From Ktedonobacter sp. SOSP1-85 (lineage in GTDB: Bacteria; Chloroflexota; Ktedonobacteria; Ktedonobacterales; Ktedonobacteraceae): a DNA stretch of 64,000 nt. The first letter of the stretch is position 1. Each line of letters starts with the position of its first letter. Positions 62,780-64,000 of the stretch are shown one piece after another. Position numbers and translations under genes: made by a program. Location: assembly GCF_016587415.1 (NCBI RefSeq), contig NZ_BNJI01000002.1, positions 124,001 to 188,000 on the forward strand, in the 5' to 3' direction. The notes below the pieces were generated by a model. That model was not told where the DNA came from, made no database searches, and saw only the letters and a program-made list of their open reading frames with translations.

Positions 62780-64000
62780 TCACGAGAAGGAGGGAAAGAG
62801 AGGAGCACCAGCGAGCACCGTTTCAAGAGCAGTGAGCAGGCGGTGGCCTTGTTTGCGCATGGTGGAAACGTAACTGCGCAGACGGCAAAAGGCATCAGCC
62901 CCTTGGACGGAGCGGAAACAGCCAGAGATTTTTTGTTGCACCTTGAGCATCCGTAGGTCCCGTTCGGCCAGATTGTTATCAAAAGGCACACGAAAATCAC
63001 GCACGAAGGCCAGCACAGCATCAGCATGGATGCGAAGCCGATCTAAAAGGTTGCGTGCTGGGTGTTGCTTGGATTTGCCTCGTTTGCCTGATCGAGCGAG
63101 AGGCGGGGCCGGAACTGATTGATAGCCTTGCTCAAGAATCTGCTGATAGTGCTCCATGAGAACCACTTGCATGGGCTCAGCAAAGGCGTTCCATCCTCGA
63201 GCTTTGGCCTGAGCAACAAGTTCACGCATCAACAGCAGCAGCACCTTCATCTCACTCGCCCAGAGCTGATGCTCTTCTTCGGCGAAGAAGGTTAGTTCTC
63301 GCAAGTGATGCACATTGCAGAGGGCATGGCCCTTGCCGTACGCCCAGTAGCTGCTCCAGCCATCATGCACGCTCAGCCCTTGCAAGCGCGAAGCGATGCC
63401 AATGGCTTGCAGGGCCTCTCGCCCACGCTTAGGATGATGCGCATAATGGGTGAGCTGAGGGGTTGAGACGACATGAACCCAGTGGCGTTTGCCTTGGACG
63501 TAGAGGCCGGTTTCATCTTGATTGACAACGTCCTGGGTGATGAGCGCTTCTTTGAGGGCCTCTTCAACGGGTTCAAGGCTCTGGTGAGCACGGATGACAA
63601 AGCCCTCAATGCTTGCAACGGAAAGCCGATGCCCAAAGAGATCTTCAAGAACCTGGCTCACCCGAGCATAGGGCAACAATTGGACCTGGCTCAGATACAC
63701 AGCCAAGGCTTGCAGAGAAGGTCCATATTGCACGGGTGCTCTGACTCCGACTGGAAAGTCGGCTCTGCAAAGCGCTCCACACTCAGGGCAGGCTACCTGC
63801 TGCACCTGATGCTCGGTCACCTGAAGGGGGTGAGATGGCAGATCGAGCACTTGTCGGCGTGCGGTGGGCCGGGCTGGCGTCAGACGCAGGTCACAGGAAC
63901 AATGCTCACACTGCATTGGGCGATGAACCACGATCTGGTCTGGGTCGTGCCGTTGCAGCAACGAACGGCCTTGATGACCAGACTGCCCACCAGGACGCTT
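62780..64000 (-). CDS. tnpC: IS66-family transposase (TnpC), 5' end beyond the window
   Basis: At least 406 residues. Zinc-finger part CEHCSCDLRLTPARP and CPECGALCRADFPVG; then QALAVYLSQVQLLPYARVSQ, the first Asp in VVNQDETGLYVQGKRHWVH, the second in LSVHDGWSSYWAYGKGHALC, and the Glu in PFDNNLAERDLRMLKVQQKI. It ends in RSYVSTMRKQGHRLLTALET. The frame stays open at the window edge (GGQSGHQGRSLL). TnpA and TnpB of IS66 are not in the window. Confidence 0.9.
   Translation of the reverse strand, partial: KRPGGQSGHQGRSLLQRHDPDQIVVHRPMQCEHCSCDLRLTPARPTARRQVLDLPSHPLQVTEHQVQQVACPECGALCRADFPVGVRAPVQYGPSLQALAVYLSQVQLLPYARVSQVLEDLFGHRLSVASIEGFVIRAHQSLEPVEEALKEALITQDVVNQDETGLYVQGKRHWVHVVSTPQLTHYAHHPKRGREALQAIGIASRLQGLSVHDGWSSYWAYGKGHALCNVHHLRELTFFAEEEHQLWASEMKVLLLLMRELVAQAKARGWNAFAEPMQVVLMEHYQQILEQGYQSVPAPPLARSGKRGKSKQHPARNLLDRLRIHADAVLAFVRDFRVPFDNNLAERDLRMLKVQQKISGCFRSVQGADAFCRLRSYVSTMRKQGHRLLTALETVLAGAPLFPSFS

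Noticed and set aside
1..64000. CRISPR arrays, tRNA and rRNA genes
   Set aside because: Scanned by eye for regularly spaced direct repeats, cloverleaf 3' ends and rRNA landmarks; none found.

Overview
The window looks like an accessory, repeat-rich stretch of a Ktedonobacteria-type Chloroflexota chromosome or megaplasmid. This is inferred from the mixture of group II introns, large serine recombinases, ISL3/IS3/IS66/Tn3/IS21 transposase genes, stand-alone TnpB elements, a mini type IV secretion cluster, multi-PAS kinases, Tat-exported enzymes and DUF817/PrgI-like proteins at moderate GC. Species cannot be fixed from sequence alone. No rRNA, tRNA or CRISPR array was seen.

Layout. 0.1-3 kb: 5' part of an ORF-less group II intron, one end of a terminal-repeat family, a degenerate DEDDh exonuclease and a YidC/Oxa1 insertase. 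3-7.6 kb: a large serine recombinase with a coupled small gene, a terminal-repeat-bounded cassette with a membrane-protein gene (target duplication AAGAT), and an APH-like kinase. 7.6-11.2 kb: an intact ISL3 element with 8-bp target duplication, beside the relic of another ISL3 transposase, and two host genes. 11.2-16 kb: a structured RNA candidate, a small hypothetical gene, an apparently complete ORF-less group II intron, and a composite unit in which two 264-bp MITE-like copies flank an ECF sigma factor and its membrane Asp-box partner. 16-19.6 kb: Tn3 and LRR relics, an IS3 element, a DUF817 gene. 20-30.1 kb: a colinear conjugation/T4SS operon (TrbL/VirB6-like, CHAP lytic enzyme, pilin-like, PrgI/VirB3-like, VirB4 ATPase, VirD4-like coupling ATPase) whose last gene is split near its 3' end by a TnpB element. 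30-37 kb: a secreted SGNH hydrolase, a merR gene split by a second TnpB element, a NaPi relic, an MBL hydrolase, and IS21 and group II relics. 37-42 kb: a pair of perfect inverted 171-bp repeats, then a group II intron whose reverse transcriptase is cut at its GTPQGG motif by a serine-recombinase element. 42-48 kb: a second terminal-repeat cassette, a Tat-exported cholesterol-oxidase-like flavoprotein, a MocR regulator truncated by another member of the repeat family (itself hit by a 123-bp MITE), and a pentapeptide-repeat protein. 49-54 kb: mostly decayed genes (VOC, nitroreductase, recombinase, IS3). 54-64 kb: a TetR gene with an in-frame amber codon, a Tat-exported M19-like peptidase with an N-terminal zinc ribbon, a GNAT, an orphan multi-PAS histidine kinase and a truncated IS66 transposase.

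The most distinctive theme is a family of non-autonomous units whose ends begin TRGTAA (R = A or G) and share long imperfect inverted repeats. Members carry single small host genes or nothing, none encodes a transposase, and they nest in each other at 42 kb and 47 kb. With the MITE-flanked sigma-factor unit they suggest that short terminal repeats are moving ordinary genes in this genome.
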